Position numbers and translations under genes: made by a program. The notes beneath the pieces were generated by a model, which was not told where the DNA came from, did no database searches, and worked only from the letters and a program-made list of their open reading frames with translations. Positions 16,584 to 25,918 of a stretch of 64,000 nucleotides of DNA are shown here, piece by piece. Each line of letters begins with the position of its first letter. Positions within the stretch are counted from its first letter, which is position 1. Origin of the DNA: Sphingomonas sp. IW22 (GTDB taxonomy: Bacteria; Pseudomonadota; Alphaproteobacteria; Sphingomonadales; Sphingomonadaceae); contig NZ_JBGGWB010000001.1 in NCBI RefSeq assembly GCF_041321155.1, positions 1,488,001-1,552,000 of the forward strand, given 5' to 3'.

Positions 16584-17840
16584 TTACAGCCAGTCGGGCA
16601 CGCGTTCACCCGCCATTTGCGCGGCCGGGTCGATGCGGTCGGACACGATGGCGAAGCGGTCGCCGTCGACCAGCACCTCGGGTACTTTCGAACGGCTGTT
16701 GTACGTGCTGGCCATCGTCGCACCATAAGCGCCCGCGGTACGAAACACCGCCAGATCGCCCGCCGCCACTGCGTCGATCTCCCGCCCCTTGGCAAAGGTA
16801 TCACCGCTTTCGCACACCGGCCCGGCGATGTTGGCGACCATCCGCTCGCCGGTGGGGCGCACCGCAACGAAATCGTGATAGGCGTCGTACAGCGCCGGTC
16901 GCGCCAGATCGTTCATTGCCGCATCGACAATCACCCATGGGTGCCCGCCCGACGGCTTTACCCAGATCACGCGCGTCAGCAGCACGCCGGCATTGCCCGC
17001 GATCACGCGGCCCGGCTCGAACATCAGCTTCACGTCCCAGCCCGCGGTGACGCGCGCAACCATCGCGCCAAATTCGGCGGGCGTCGGCATCACCTCACCG
17101 GGGCGATAGGGCACGCCCAGACCGCCGCCCAGATCGACATGGGTGATGACATGGCCCGCCGCGCGCAATTCGCGCACCATTTCGCCGACGCGGATATAAG
17201 CGCGCTCCAGCGGGGCCAGATCGGACAACTGGCTGCCGATATGCACCGCCAGGCCACGCAGGTTGATGCCGGGTTTGCCCGCCAGCCGTTCAAAGATGCC
17301 CGGCGCCTCGCCAATCGCGATACCGAACTTGTTCTCGGCCTTGCCGGTGGAGATCTTGGCATGGGTGCCCGCGTCCACGTCCGGATTGACGCGCAGCGTG
17401 GCGGGCGCGGTCAGCCCGCGTTCGGCGGCAAGGGCGGCCAGCACATGGCCCTCCTCCTCCAGCTCCAGATTGAACTGGCCGATGCCGGTTTCCAGCCCCT
17501 GAACCAGCTCCTCGCGCGTCTTGCCAACGCCCGAAAACACGATGTCGCCCGGCGCCATGCCCGCTGCCACCGCGCGCGCCATTTCGCCGCCCGACACGAC
17601 ATCGGCGCCGTAACCGGCCTTGGCCAGCACACGCAGCACCGCCAGGTTGGGATTGGCCTTGACCGCAAAGGCGATGTGCTTGTCCGCCACACCCGACAAC
17701 CCGTCGCGGAACACCTGTGCATGCCGTTCAAGCGTGGCGCGGGAATAGATATAGGCGGGCGTGCCCACCGCGTCGGCAATCGCCTGGACGGCCACGCCCT
17801 CGACGAACAGGGCGCCGTCGCGGTGCTGGAAATGGTCCAT
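16584..17840 (-). CDS. lysA: Diaminopimelate decarboxylase
   Basis: 418 residues, a PLP fold-III enzyme. The Schiff-base lysine is in HIAFAVKANPN, the glycine-rich phosphate loop in VDLGGGLGVPY, and the active-site cysteine/glutamate pair in GPVCESGDTFAKG. It converts meso-diaminopimelate to lysine, the last step of lysine synthesis, in the cytoplasm. Its ATG overlaps the stop of the upstream lipoprotein gene by one base (TGATG). The argH-lptM-lysA order is common in Proteobacteria. Confidence 0.95.
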   Translation of the reverse strand: MDHFQHRDGALFVEGVAVQAIADAVGTPAYIYSRATLERHAQVFRDGLSGVADKHIAFAVKANPNLAVLRVLAKAGYGADVVSGGEMARAVAAGMAPGDIVFSGVGKTREELVQGLETGIGQFNLELEEEGHVLAALAAERGLTAPATLRVNPDVDAGTHAKISTGKAENKFGIAIGEAPGIFERLAGKPGINLRGLAVHIGSQLSDLAPLERAYIRVGEMVRELRAAGHVITHVDLGGGLGVPYRPGEVMPTPAEFGAMVARVTAGWDVKLMFEPGRVIAGNAGVLLTRVIWVKPSGGHPWVIVDAAMNDLARPALYDAYHDFVAVRPTGERMVANIAGPVCESGDTFAKGREIDAVAAGDLAVFRTAGAYGATMASTYNSRSKVPEVLVDGDRFAIVSDRIDPAAQMAGERVPDWL

Positions 17841-18085
17841 CAGCGCCCTCCCTGCGGCGGCAATTGGAAGGGATCATTGGGCCGCTCATCCGACTGGCGC
17901 AGCAATTCGTCGCTGCGCGACGGGCGCTGTTGCGTCGTCGGAGTGGTCAGATCTGCCGGGGTCGGCGCCTCCGCCGCGCCATAGGGGGCGGGCGGCGGCG
18001 TTTCCCCCTCTGGCAGGGTCAGGCGACCGCGCGCGCCGCATGCGCTGAGCGACAGGATCAGGACGGGCAGGATCAGTCGGCGCAT
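17840..18085 (-). CDS. lptM: LptM (YifL)-like small lipoprotein
   Basis: 81 residues. It has a short signal peptide with lipobox LSAC (cysteine at about 16) and, right after the lipidated cysteine, the sequence CGARGRLTLPEG. That matches the LptM/YifL hallmark C-G-x-x-G-x-L-x-L-P. The rest is proline-rich and disordered. LptM assists maturation of the LptDE lipopolysaccharide translocon. Its position directly upstream of lysA is the same as in many gammaproteobacteria. It overlaps the argH stop (ATGA) and the lysA start. Confidence 0.85.
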   Translation of the reverse strand: MRRLILPVLILSLSACGARGRLTLPEGETPPPAPYGAAEAPTPADLTTPTTQQRPSRSDELLRQSDERPNDPFQLPPQGGR

Positions 18086-19461
18086 CACGCCCCCTTCCCC
18101 CGCGCCGCGCGGGCAGCAGCGATGGCTTCGCGCACGCGCGCCGGGGCCGTGCCGCCATGGCTCTTGCGGCTGGCGACCGATGCGTCGATCGACAGCACGT
18201 CGAACACATCGGGCGTGATGCGCGCGTCGATCGCGGTCAATTCGTCGATCGGCATCGCTTCCAGCTTGCAGCCCAGCGCCTCTGCCCGCGCGACGACGCG
18301 GCCGGTGACGTGATGCGCCTCGCGGAACGGCAAACCCGCCTCGCGCACTAGCCAGTCGGCTAGATCGGTGGCGGTCGAGAAACCGGCATCGGCCACGCCG
18401 CGCATCCGGTCGGTGCGGAACGTCGCGCTTTCGACCATGCCCGTCATCGCCGCCAGGCACAGGCCCATCAGGTCGTGCGCTTCGAACACCGGCGGCTTGT
18501 CGTCCTGCATGTCCTTTGAGTAGGCGAGCGGCAGGCCCTTCATCGTGACCATCAGGCTGGTCATGCAGCCCATGATCCGCCCCGCATGGCCACGCACCAG
18601 TTCGGCGGCATCGGGATTGCGCTTTTGCGGCATGATCGAGCTGCCCGTCGACCATTGGTCCGACAGCGCGACAAAGCCAAAGGGCTGCGACGCCCAAAGC
18701 ACGAATTCCTCGGCCAGCCGGCTCAGGTGCAGCGCGCACTGGGTCGCGGCGGTCAGGTAATCCAGCGCGAAGTCGCGGTCGCTGACCCCGTCCAGCGAAT
18801 TGCCCATCGGTCGGTCGAACCCCAGCGCCGCCGCCGTCGCGTCGCGGTCGATCGGAAAGCCCGTCCCCGCCAATGCCGCCGAGCCCAGCGGCGATTCATT
18901 CATCCGCGCCCGCGCGTCGCGAAAGCGGCTGACGTCGCGGCTCAGCATCGCGTGATACGCCATCAGGTGATGGCCCAGCGTCACCGGCTGCGCCGATTGC
19001 AGATGGGTGAAGCCCGGCATCACATCGGCGGCATGTTCCTCCGCCCGGTCCAGCAGCACGCCCTGCAACGCATCCAGCGCCGCCAGCACATCGTCGATGG
19101 CGTCGCGCGTCCACAGGCGGAAATCGGTCGCGACCTGATCGTTGCGGCTTCGCGCGGTGTGCAGGCGACCGGCGGCGGTGCCGATCTTTCCGGCCAGCCG
19201 CGCCTCGGTCTGCATATGGATGTCTTCCAACGCCAGATCGTCGGTCGGCCCGCCCTGTTCGTAATCGGCGGCCACCGCGTCCAGCCCGTTCAGGATCGCG
19301 GCCACATCGTCAGCGGCGACGATGCCCGTCGCGCCCAGCATCGTGGCATGCGCTTTCGATGCGGTGATGTCCTGTCGCCACATCCGCTTGTCGAACGGGA
19401 TGGATGCGTTAATTTCGCGCATTACCGACGAAGGGCCCTCGGCAAATCGACCGCCCCACAT
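18085..19461 (-). CDS. argH: Argininosuccinate lyase
   Basis: 458 residues, usual length. The fumarase/aspartase superfamily signature [19 protein letters not shown] is intact; the N-terminal [11 protein letters not shown] and [16 protein letters not shown] blocks are diagnostic of ArgH. It cleaves argininosuccinate to arginine and fumarate. The start at ATG 19461 is fixed by the conserved MWGGRF; upstream frame continuation is not coding. The start lies only 16 bases from that of the divergent thioredoxin-like gene, so the promoters of the two must overlap each other's coding sequence. Confidence 0.95.
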   Translation of the reverse strand: MWGGRFAEGPSSVMREINASIPFDKRMWRQDITASKAHATMLGATGIVAADDVAAILNGLDAVAADYEQGGPTDDLALEDIHMQTEARLAGKIGTAAGRLHTARSRNDQVATDFRLWTRDAIDDVLAALDALQGVLLDRAEEHAADVMPGFTHLQSAQPVTLGHHLMAYHAMLSRDVSRFRDARARMNESPLGSAALAGTGFPIDRDATAAALGFDRPMGNSLDGVSDRDFALDYLTAATQCALHLSRLAEEFVLWASQPFGFVALSDQWSTGSSIMPQKRNPDAAELVRGHAGRIMGCMTSLMVTMKGLPLAYSKDMQDDKPPVFEAHDLMGLCLAAMTGMVESATFRTDRMRGVADAGFSTATDLADWLVREAGLPFREAHHVTGRVVARAEALGCKLEAMPIDELTAIDARITPDVFDVLSIDASVASRKSHGGTAPARVREAIAAARAARGKGA

Positions 19462-19477
19462 CTGATTGGAGCCTGCA

Positions 19478-20035
19478 TTGCGCTCGCTGATCGTACTTCT
19501 CCCGCTCGCCGCGATGGTTGCCGCGTGCGATACGCAAGCGCCGTCCGGCGAGCAAGCGAACACCGCGACCCCCGCCGCGCAAGCTTCGGCGACAACCGGC
19601 AAGGTCGACCGCAGCCACAAGGGCGAAGCCGCGCCCAATTACGCCTTTTCCGATCCGGAGGGCGTGAAGAAGACGATTGCCGATTATGCCGGGCGCCCGG
19701 TGCTGGTGAACCTGTGGGCGACGTGGTGCGCGCCGTGCGTCAAGGAAATGCCGACGCTGGAGGCACTGGCCAAGCGCGAGTCGGGTAAGCTCGACGTGCT
19801 GACCATCGCCCAGGATCTGGACGGCCCGGCCAAGGTCGTGCCCTATTTCCAGAAGGCCGGCTTCACCGCGATCGAACCCTGGAGCGAAAGCGAACTGCAA
19901 TTCACCACCGGCCTTGGCGCCAACCTGCCCACGACGATCCTGTACGACCGTGAGGGGAAAGAGGTGTGGCGCGTCGCGGGCTCGATGGACTGGACCGGAG
20001 ACGAGGCGAAGGTGCTGCTGGCAGAGGCGGGGTGA
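19478..20035 (+). CDS. TlpA-family thioredoxin-like lipoprotein
   Basis: 185 residues from TTG 19478, chosen because GGAG sits exactly six bases upstream. The signal peptide has lipobox VAAC (cysteine at about 17), followed by an alanine/threonine linker and a TlpA-type thioredoxin domain with the redox motif WCAPC in [21 protein letters not shown]. It probably acts in the periplasm as a reductant, for example in cytochrome c or copper-site maturation. The cis-proline segment is LPTTILYD. No partner genes are adjacent. Confidence 0.88.
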   Translation: MRSLIVLLPLAAMVAACDTQAPSGEQANTATPAAQASATTGKVDRSHKGEAAPNYAFSDPEGVKKTIADYAGRPVLVNLWATWCAPCVKEMPTLEALAKRESGKLDVLTIAQDLDGPAKVVPYFQKAGFTAIEPWSESELQFTTGLGANLPTTILYDREGKEVWRVAGSMDWTGDEAKVLLAEAG

Positions 20036-20177
20036 GCGATTGTCGGCGGCAGGCCTTAATTCCGGCACGCCGGGATTGGGTTAAAGGACGTGGGGCACGG
20101 CCCATCCCCTGCTGACATACCCCGCGCTTGGCCCTAAAGCGGCCCGACACGCCAACAGCGCCGCAAGGAACCGCCGC

Positions 20178-21044
20178 TTGCTCCTGACCACGCTTGCCGC
20201 CGCGGGTGGCTATCTGAATTACGAGTCGCTGGGGCTGGACCCGGTCGCGCTCGACCTGGGCTTTTTTCAGCTCAAATGGTATTCGCTCGCCTATATCGCG
20301 GGCATCCTGCTGGGCTGGGCGTATCTGCTCAAGCTGCTGGACCGGCCCGGCGCACCGATGGCGCGGCGCCATGCCGACGATCTGGTGTTCTATGCCACCA
20401 TCGGCATCATCGCGGGCGGGCGCATCGGTTATGTCCTGTTCTATCGCCCGGACCTGTTGCTCAAGCCGCTTAGCGTGCTGCGGCTGTGGGACGGCGGCAT
20501 GTCGTTCCATGGCGGCGTGATCGGCGTGACGCTGGGCATCATCCTGATGGCGCGCAAGCACAAGCTGAACTGGCTGCGCATCCATGACTATGTCGCGGCA
20601 TGCGTGCCCTTTGGCCTGTTTTTCGGGCGGCTGGCGAATTTCGTGAACGGCGAATTGTGGGGGCGTCCGACCGATGTGCCCTGGGCCATGGTGTTTCCGC
20701 GCACCGGGCTGGACGTGCCGCGCCACCCCAGCCAGCTTTACGAAGCGGGGCTTGAGGGATTGCTGCTGTTCGCGGTCCTCGCCTTCTTCTTCTGGCGGAC
20801 CGATGCGCGCTATTATCCCGGTCGCCTGGTCGGCATCTTCCTGCTCGGCTATGGTTCGGCGCGGTTCTTCGTCGAGTTCTTCCGCGAGGCGGACGAGCAG
20901 TTGATGTGGCTGCACGACATGACCGGGCTGAACATGGGCCAGTATCTGTGCCTGCCGATGATCGCGGGCGGGCTGTATCTGATCGCCACGTCCAGGCGGC
21001 GGCGCGCGCGGGTCGAGCCGATCGTCGGCGAAAGCATCGCGTGA
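20178..21044 (+). CDS. lgt: Prolipoprotein diacylglyceryl transferase
   Basis: 288 residues from TTG 20178 with AAGGA upstream. There are seven or so membrane helices. The Lgt signatures are [30 protein letters not shown] and [12 protein letters not shown]. It transfers diacylglycerol from phosphatidylglycerol to the lipobox cysteine of prolipoproteins, the first step in lipoprotein maturation. It leads a run of five genes joined by start/stop overlaps. Confidence 0.95.
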   Translation: MLLTTLAAAGGYLNYESLGLDPVALDLGFFQLKWYSLAYIAGILLGWAYLLKLLDRPGAPMARRHADDLVFYATIGIIAGGRIGYVLFYRPDLLLKPLSVLRLWDGGMSFHGGVIGVTLGIILMARKHKLNWLRIHDYVAACVPFGLFFGRLANFVNGELWGRPTDVPWAMVFPRTGLDVPRHPSQLYEAGLEGLLLFAVLAFFFWRTDARYYPGRLVGIFLLGYGSARFFVEFFREADEQLMWLHDMTGLNMGQYLCLPMIAGGLYLIATSRRRRARVEPIVGESIA

Positions 21045-22114
21045 GCGGGGAACCGACAATCACCGCGCTGGACGCCGCACTGCCCGAACGGTTGGCGCGC
21101 GCCATCGCGCTGGCGGGGCCGGTGCCGCTGTCGCAGTTCATGGGCGCGGCCAATGCCCATTATTACGGGACGCGCGACCCGCTGGGCGCGCGCGGCGATT
21201 TCACCACCGCGCCCGAAATCAGCCAGATGTTCGGGGAACTGGTCGGGCTGGCGCTGACCGACCTGTGGCACCGCGCGGGCCAGCCGGCATCGCGCTATGT
21301 CGAGTTCGGGCCCGGTCGCGGAACGCTGGCCGCCGATGCGCGCCGGGCGATGGCGACGGTGGGGCTGAACCCGCCGGTCCACCTGATCGAAACCAGCCCG
21401 TCGCTGCGGGAGCATCAGGCGCGCGCCGTGCCCGGTGCCGAATGGCATGTCGACTTGGTCGGTGTGCCCGACGAAGGCGCGCTGCTGGTCGTGGCCAACG
21501 AATTTTTTGATGCACTACCGATCCGCCAGCTGGTCCGCACGGCAGAGGGGTGGCGCGAGCGGCTGGTCGCGTGCCAGGACACGCTGTTCCTGCCGGTGGT
21601 CGGCAACACCCTGTTCGACCCCGTCATCCCGCCGGCCTTTCGCGATGCGCCGGGCGGCTCGATACTGGAAACCTCTCCCGCCAGCGTGGCGGTGATGCGC
21701 GCGCTGGCCAAGCGGCTGCTGGCGCAAGGGGGCGCGGCGCTGATCATCGATTATGGCTATGACGGCCCTGCCATCGGCGACACGTTGCAGGCGGTGCGCG
21801 GCCACGCCTTTGCCAATCCGTTCGAGGATCCGGGCGAGCAGGATCTGACCGCCCATGTCGATTTCGGCACGCTGGCCGAAGCCGCGCGGGCGGAGGGCGC
21901 CGTGGTCCACGGCCCCGTCGGACAGGGTGCGTTTCTGGAAGCGCTCGGCATCGGCCCGCGCGCGACGGCGCTGGCGGCGGCGGCGCCCGAACGCGCCGAT
22001 GCCATCGCCGCCGATCGCGCGCGCCTGACCGGTGGGGAGCAGATGGGCGAGTTGTTCAAGGTCATCGCCGTCACCGCGCCCGACTGGCCGGTGCCAGAGG
22101 GGTTCGCCGCATGA
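21041..22114 (+). CDS. SAM-dependent methyltransferase, MidA/NDUFAF7 family
   Basis: 357 residues from GTG 21041 (GTGA overlap with lgt). Family hallmarks are [33 protein letters not shown] at the start (given here as separate blocks [14 protein letters not shown] and [15 protein letters not shown]), the SAM loop [15 protein letters not shown] and the [11 protein letters not shown] segment. NDUFAF7 dimethylates an arginine of a complex I subunit in mitochondria; bacterial homologues are thought to do similar work but are less studied. The lgt neighbourhood is frequent in alphaproteobacteria. Confidence 0.88.
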   Translation: MSGEPTITALDAALPERLARAIALAGPVPLSQFMGAANAHYYGTRDPLGARGDFTTAPEISQMFGELVGLALTDLWHRAGQPASRYVEFGPGRGTLAADARRAMATVGLNPPVHLIETSPSLREHQARAVPGAEWHVDLVGVPDEGALLVVANEFFDALPIRQLVRTAEGWRERLVACQDTLFLPVVGNTLFDPVIPPAFRDAPGGSILETSPASVAVMRALAKRLLAQGGAALIIDYGYDGPAIGDTLQAVRGHAFANPFEDPGEQDLTAHVDFGTLAEAARAEGAVVHGPVGQGAFLEALGIGPRATALAAAAPERADAIAADRARLTGGEQMGELFKVIAVTAPDWPVPEGFAA

Positions 22115-22617
22115 TCGCCTATCGCGATGCGCGCACCGCCGATGCCGATGCGCTGTCGGCCATGGCGCAGCAGAGCTTTATCGAGACGTTCGGCACGCTT
22201 TATGCGCCCGCCGATCTCGACACCTTCCTCGAATCGGCCATGTCGCCAGCGGCCTATGCCGCACAGCTGGGCGATGCGGCCTATCGCATCCGGCTGGCCA
22301 CGATCGAGGGGCAGCCGATCGGCTTTGCCAAGCTTGGCCCCAGCTATTTCGACGGGTTTTCGCCCGACGCCATCTGTCTGCACCAGCTTTACGTGCTGGC
22401 CGCGCATCACGGCGACGGCATCGGGCGGCGGTTGATGGACTGGTCGCTGGAACAGGCGCGGGCGCAGGGACACGGCGAAATGCTGCTCAGCGTGTTCGTC
22501 GACAATGTCCGCGCGCGGCGATTCTATGACCGGCTGGGGTTCCGCAAGGTCGGCGATTACGACTTCATGGTCGGCAACCACCGCGACCATGACGAGATCA
22601 TGCGGCTGGAACTGTGA
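22111..22617 (+). CDS. GNAT family N-acetyltransferase
   Basis: 168 residues. The acetyl-CoA binding motif A is LYVLAAHHGDGIGRRLMDW (R/Q-x-x-G-x-G type with H-G-D-G-I-G), followed by VDNVRARRFYDRLGFRKVGDYDF, the usual motif B. The acceptor substrate cannot be read from sequence. It overlaps its neighbours by four bases on both sides, so it is translated with the MidA-like and PgeF genes. Confidence 0.88.
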   Translation: MIAYRDARTADADALSAMAQQSFIETFGTLYAPADLDTFLESAMSPAAYAAQLGDAAYRIRLATIEGQPIGFAKLGPSYFDGFSPDAICLHQLYVLAAHHGDGIGRRLMDWSLEQARAQGHGEMLLSVFVDNVRARRFYDRLGFRKVGDYDFMVGNHRDHDEIMRLEL

Positions 22618-23375
22618 GCGGGGTCGAGGTTATTCGCGCAAGCGCGCTAAACGGCGTGGCGCACGGCTTTCTGGGCCGTCGCGGCGGCGTGTCGACGGGG
22701 GTTCATGCCGGGCTGAACGTCGGCGTCGGATCGGATGACGATGCCGATGCGGTGGCGCGCAACCGCGATCTGGCGCGCGACGCCGTGCTGCCGGGCGGGG
22801 CGCTGGTCACGCTCTATCAGGTTCATTCGGCCGAAGTTGTGATCGTCAACGCGCCCTTTCCCGGTGAGCGGCCACGCGGCGACGCGATGGTCACGCGCGC
22901 GCCGGGCCTGCTGCTGGGCATCCTGACCGCCGATTGCGCGCCGGTGCTGTTCGCCGATGTGGAGGCGGGCGTGGTCGGCGCCGCCCATGCCGGGTGGAAG
23001 GGCGCGCTGGCGGGCGTCACCGATGCGACGATTGCCGCGATGGAGCGGCTGGGTGCGCGGCGCAGCCACATTGCCGCCGCCATCGGCCCGTGCATCGCGC
23101 GCACCAGTTACGAGGTCGATCTGGCCTTTGCCGAACGCTTTGCCGCCGACGATCCCGCCAATGAACGCTTTTTCGCTGACGGCGCGCGCGCCGACCGGCT
23201 GCAATTCGATCTTGAGGCCTATGTCACCGCGCGGCTGGCAGCGGCGGGCATCGGTCGGGTGGAGGCGCTGGGGCTGGACACCTATGCCCAGCCCGACCGC
23301 TTCTTCAGCTATCGCCGCGCCACGCATGAAGCCGCGCCCGATTATGGGCGGCAGATCAGCCTGATCGGTCTGTGA
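22614..23375 (+). CDS. pgeF: Peptidoglycan editing factor PgeF (laccase-domain, YfiH family)
   Basis: 253 residues from GTG 22614. Metal-site residues of the family are present: the histidine in LYQVHSAEVVIV, the cysteine in ILTADCAPVLFAD and the histidine in AAHAGWKGALAGV. The GPCIARTSYEV segment is conserved. PgeF keeps mis-incorporated serine out of peptidoglycan in E. coli; some homologues have purine nucleoside phosphorylase activity. It is cytoplasmic. It overlaps the GNAT gene (GTGA) and the following reductase. Confidence 0.92.
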   Translation: MSGVEVIRASALNGVAHGFLGRRGGVSTGVHAGLNVGVGSDDDADAVARNRDLARDAVLPGGALVTLYQVHSAEVVIVNAPFPGERPRGDAMVTRAPGLLLGILTADCAPVLFADVEAGVVGAAHAGWKGALAGVTDATIAAMERLGARRSHIAAAIGPCIARTSYEVDLAFAERFAADDPANERFFADGARADRLQFDLEAYVTARLAAAGIGRVEALGLDTYAQPDRFFSYRRATHEAAPDYGRQISLIGL

Positions 23376-24598
23376 TGCCCCGTCATGACGTGTTGATCGT
23401 CGGCGGCGGCCATGCGGGCGCGCAGGCCGCCATCGCGCTTCGCCAGCGTGGATATGCGGGCAGCGTCGCCATTGTCGGCGACGAACCGCTGCCGCCCTAT
23501 GAACGCCCGCCCTTGTCCAAGGATTACCTTTCCGGTGACAAGCCGTTCGAGCGTATCCTGATCCGCCCGGCGACCTTCTGGGCCGAACAGGGCATCGCGT
23601 TGCTGACCGGACAGCGTGTGACCGCGGTGGATGCCGATGCGCGGCAGGTCACGACCGCCGATGGCGCGACGATCGGCTATGGCACGCTCATCTGGGCAAC
23701 GGGCGGCGCGGCGCGGCGGCTGTCGTGCGGGGGTGCCGATCTGGCGGGGGTGCATGGCATTCGCAACCGCGCCGATGTCGACCGGTTGCAGGCCGAAATG
23801 CCGGGTGCGACGCGCGTCGTCGTGATCGGCGGCGGCTATATCGGGCTTGAGGCAGCGGCGGTGCTGCGCAAATTCGGCAAGCAGGTCTGCCTGATCGAAG
23901 CGCAGGACCGTGTGCTGGCGCGCGTCGCCGGTGTCGAACTGTCGCGCTTTTTCGAAGCGGCGCACCGCGAACAGGGCGTGGCGATCCGCCTGAACACGCA
24001 GGTCGCTTGTATCGAGGGCTCGACCCACGCCACTGGCGTCCGCCTGTCGGACGGCGAAGTCATCGCCGCCGATCTGGTCATCGTCGGCATCGGCATCGTG
24101 CCCGCCGTCGAACCGCTGCTGGCCGCCGGGGCTGCGGGCGACAATGGCGTGCGCGTCGATGCGACGTGCCGCACCAGCCTGTCCCACATCTTTGCCATCG
24201 GCGACTGCGCGCTGCACGCCAATCGCTTTGCCGACGGCGCCGAGATCCGCGTCGAATCGGTTCAGAACGCCACCGATCAGGCGGGCGTCGTGGCACGCAC
24301 GATCATGGGCGAAGAAGCCACCTATGATGCAGTGCCATGGTTCTGGTCGAACCAATATGCGGTGAAGCTCCAGACCGTCGGCCTGTCGATGGGCCATGAT
24401 CGCGCGATCCTGCGCGGCGAGCCGGCATCGGGGAAGTTTTCGGTCGTCTATCTGCGCGATGGCCGCGTCGTCGCACTCGACTGCGTCAACAACGTCAAGG
24501 ATTATGTGGCCGGACGGCGGCTGGTCGCGGACGGCGTCGTCGCCCCGCCCGATCAGCTCTCCGACCCGGCGGTGCCGCTCAAGACGATCGGCACCTGA
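23375..24598 (+). CDS. NAD(P)H:ferredoxin (rhodocoxin-type) reductase, FAD-dependent
   Basis: 407 residues. FAD loop VLIVGGGHAGAQAAIAL, conserved YERPPLSKDYLSG, NAD loop VVIGGGYIGLEAAAVL, and the second FAD contact IFAIGDCALH, as in putidaredoxin and rhodocoxin reductases. The C-terminal domain includes WFWSNQYAVKLQTVGLS. It would pass electrons from NAD(P)H to a [2Fe-2S] ferredoxin serving a P450 or dioxygenase; neither partner is nearby. The start ATG 23375 overlaps the pgeF stop; GTG 23372 is also possible. Confidence 0.88.
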   Translation: MPRHDVLIVGGGHAGAQAAIALRQRGYAGSVAIVGDEPLPPYERPPLSKDYLSGDKPFERILIRPATFWAEQGIALLTGQRVTAVDADARQVTTADGATIGYGTLIWATGGAARRLSCGGADLAGVHGIRNRADVDRLQAEMPGATRVVVIGGGYIGLEAAAVLRKFGKQVCLIEAQDRVLARVAGVELSRFFEAAHREQGVAIRLNTQVACIEGSTHATGVRLSDGEVIAADLVIVGIGIVPAVEPLLAAGAAGDNGVRVDATCRTSLSHIFAIGDCALHANRFADGAEIRVESVQNATDQAGVVARTIMGEEATYDAVPWFWSNQYAVKLQTVGLSMGHDRAILRGEPASGKFSVVYLRDGRVVALDCVNNVKDYVAGRRLVADGVVAPPDQLSDPAVPLKTIGT

Positions 24599-24601
24599 CG
24601 A

Positions 24602-24736
24602 TCAGTGACCGTAACGCTTGATCCCGCGTCGGCGCAGCTTCGTGATCCGGCGCCGGCGCAGATGGACGGCCAGCCAGGGGATCGCCACCAAGCCGACCAC
24701 CAGGATGATGCAATAAGCAATCAGCTCTCGCGTCAC
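24602..24736 (-). CDS. Small single-helix membrane protein, hypothetical
   Basis: 44 residues from GTG 24736. One hydrophobic stretch (LIAYCIILVVGLVAIPWLAV, about 5-24) is followed by a very basic tail rich in arginine (HLRRRRITKLRRRGIKRYGH), which would keep the C-terminus in the cytoplasm. There is no convincing ribosome site. It converges on the reductase gene with only three bases between the stops, and it fills what would otherwise be a 405-base gap. It is included on composition and topology alone. Confidence 0.45.
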   Translation of the reverse strand: MTRELIAYCIILVVGLVAIPWLAVHLRRRRITKLRRRGIKRYGH

Positions 24737-24826
24737 GTCACACTTTCTTCAGTTGCCGACGCTTTTCCCCTGCCATCAAAAACGGGAAAAGCTGGGTGCT
24801 TGCGCTAGCATGTGCGGGTTTGACGG

Positions 24827-24876
24827 CAAATGGAATACGCCCATTTGACCGCCCAGACGATTGCGTCGCCAAATGG
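24827..24876 (+). repeat. Three copies of a CAAATGG heptamer
   Basis: CAAATGG at 24827-24833, its complement CCATTTG at 24841-24847 (seven-base spacer), and CAAATGG again at 24870-24876. They lie in the divergent gap between the small membrane protein gene and the dehydrogenase gene, so they may be binding sites. The same gap also contains a 9-bp inverted repeat (24761-24769 with 24784-24792) that has no T-run. Confidence 0.45.
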
Positions 24877-24972
24877 ATGCGCCGACATCAGGCGCGCACA
24901 TGATATCGCTCACCGCCGCCTTCTGGATGCCGATTCCGGGCACCCGCCCCTTGCGGTTAACGCGCGGAGCGG

Positions 24973-24989
24973 CTCTTGTCGGACAAGAG
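24973..24989 (+). promoter_or_regulatory. 17-bp palindromic operator-like site
   Basis: CTCTTGTC-G-GACAAGAG, a perfect 8-bp inverted repeat around one base. It lies just upstream of the GGGAGA ribosome site of the dehydrogenase gene, where a bound protein would block transcription. A stem in the mRNA leader is the other reading. Confidence 0.55.
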
Positions 24990-25003
24990 TGCAAGGGAGA
25001 CGA

Positions 25004-25876
25004 ATGATGAGCCTCAATGTCGCGGTGCTTGGACTGGGCATCATGGGTGCGGGGATGGCGCATCAGCTTGTGAGCGCGGGCCACCGCGTCACCGTCTGGA
25101 ACCGCACCGCCGCTCGCGCCGAACCGCTGGTGGCCGCTGGCGCCAGCCTTGCCGACACGCCCGCACAGGCCGCGCGCGACGCCGATTTCGTGATTGCGAT
25201 GGTTGCGGACAATCACGCCTCGCGCGATGTGTGGCTGGGTGCCGATGGCGCGCTGGCGGCGATGAAGCGGGGCAGCGTCGCTATTGATTGCAGCACGCTC
25301 GACCCCGATTGGGTCGCGGAGCTGGGCGCGGCAATGAGCGAGGCTGACGTCAAGTTTGTCGAGGCGCCCGTGACAGGCAGCAAGGCTCAGGCCGAAAGCG
25401 GCACGCTGCGCTTCTTCGTCGGGGCAGAGGAATCGGCGCTGACTGCCGCACAGCCCGTACTGGACGTGATGGGCACCGAGGCAATCCGGCTCGGCCCCGT
25501 CGGCAGCGGCGCGGTGATGAAGCTCGCCAACAACTTCCTGTCGGGCCTTCAGGCCGCCGCCTTTGCCGAGGCGCTGGCCCTGATCGAAGCGCACGGGCTG
25601 GACGCCACGCTCGCCGCGGACATCCTGCGCAACGGATCGCCGGGCAGCCCGATGATCGGCCTGATGGCGGACCGGATGCTGGCGCGCGACTATACGCCCA
25701 ATTTCCTGATCCCGCTGATGGCCAAGGACCTGGGCTATGCCGAACGGCTGATGGAGGCGACTGGCATCCGCTCGCAGCTGGCGGGCGCGGCACGGGCGCG
25801 GTTTCAGGACGCCGCCGATGCCGGGCTGGGCGACCGCGACATCTCCGCCGTGGTCGAACGCACACGCGTGGGCTGA
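25004..25876 (+). CDS. NAD(P)-dependent beta-hydroxyacid dehydrogenase
   Basis: 290 residues, 3-hydroxyisobutyrate/tartronate-semialdehyde dehydrogenase family. Rossmann motif VLGLGIMGAGMAHQL, substrate motif FVEAPVTGSKAQAESGTL, catalytic lysine in SGAVMKLANNFL, and the late MAKDLGYAERL segment. The asparagine-arginine pair after the second strand (WNRTAARAEPL) suggests NADP(H) preference. Its substrate is not resolved; glyoxylate/succinic semialdehyde reductases also belong here. The start ATG 25004 follows GGGAGA; a second ATG follows immediately. Confidence 0.88.
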   Translation: MMSLNVAVLGLGIMGAGMAHQLVSAGHRVTVWNRTAARAEPLVAAGASLADTPAQAARDADFVIAMVADNHASRDVWLGADGALAAMKRGSVAIDCSTLDPDWVAELGAAMSEADVKFVEAPVTGSKAQAESGTLRFFVGAEESALTAAQPVLDVMGTEAIRLGPVGSGAVMKLANNFLSGLQAAAFAEALALIEAHGLDATLAADILRNGSPGSPMIGLMADRMLARDYTPNFLIPLMAKDLGYAERLMEATGIRSQLAGAARARFQDAADAGLGDRDISAVVERTRVG

Positions 25877-25918
25877 CGCCCCGCAACGGCGGGGAAAATA
25901 ACAGGGAGAGGGGTTGGA

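Noticed and set aside
24761..24792. GCTTTTCCC/GGGAAAAGC hairpin as a terminator
   Set aside because: The stem is perfect but no T-run follows on either strand, and the convergent genes end more than 150 bases away.
25879..25894. CCCCGC-AACG-GCGGGG hairpin after the beta-hydroxyacid dehydrogenase as a terminator
   Set aside because: It is followed by AAAA rather than T on the plus strand, so it is not an intrinsic terminator for the upstream gene.
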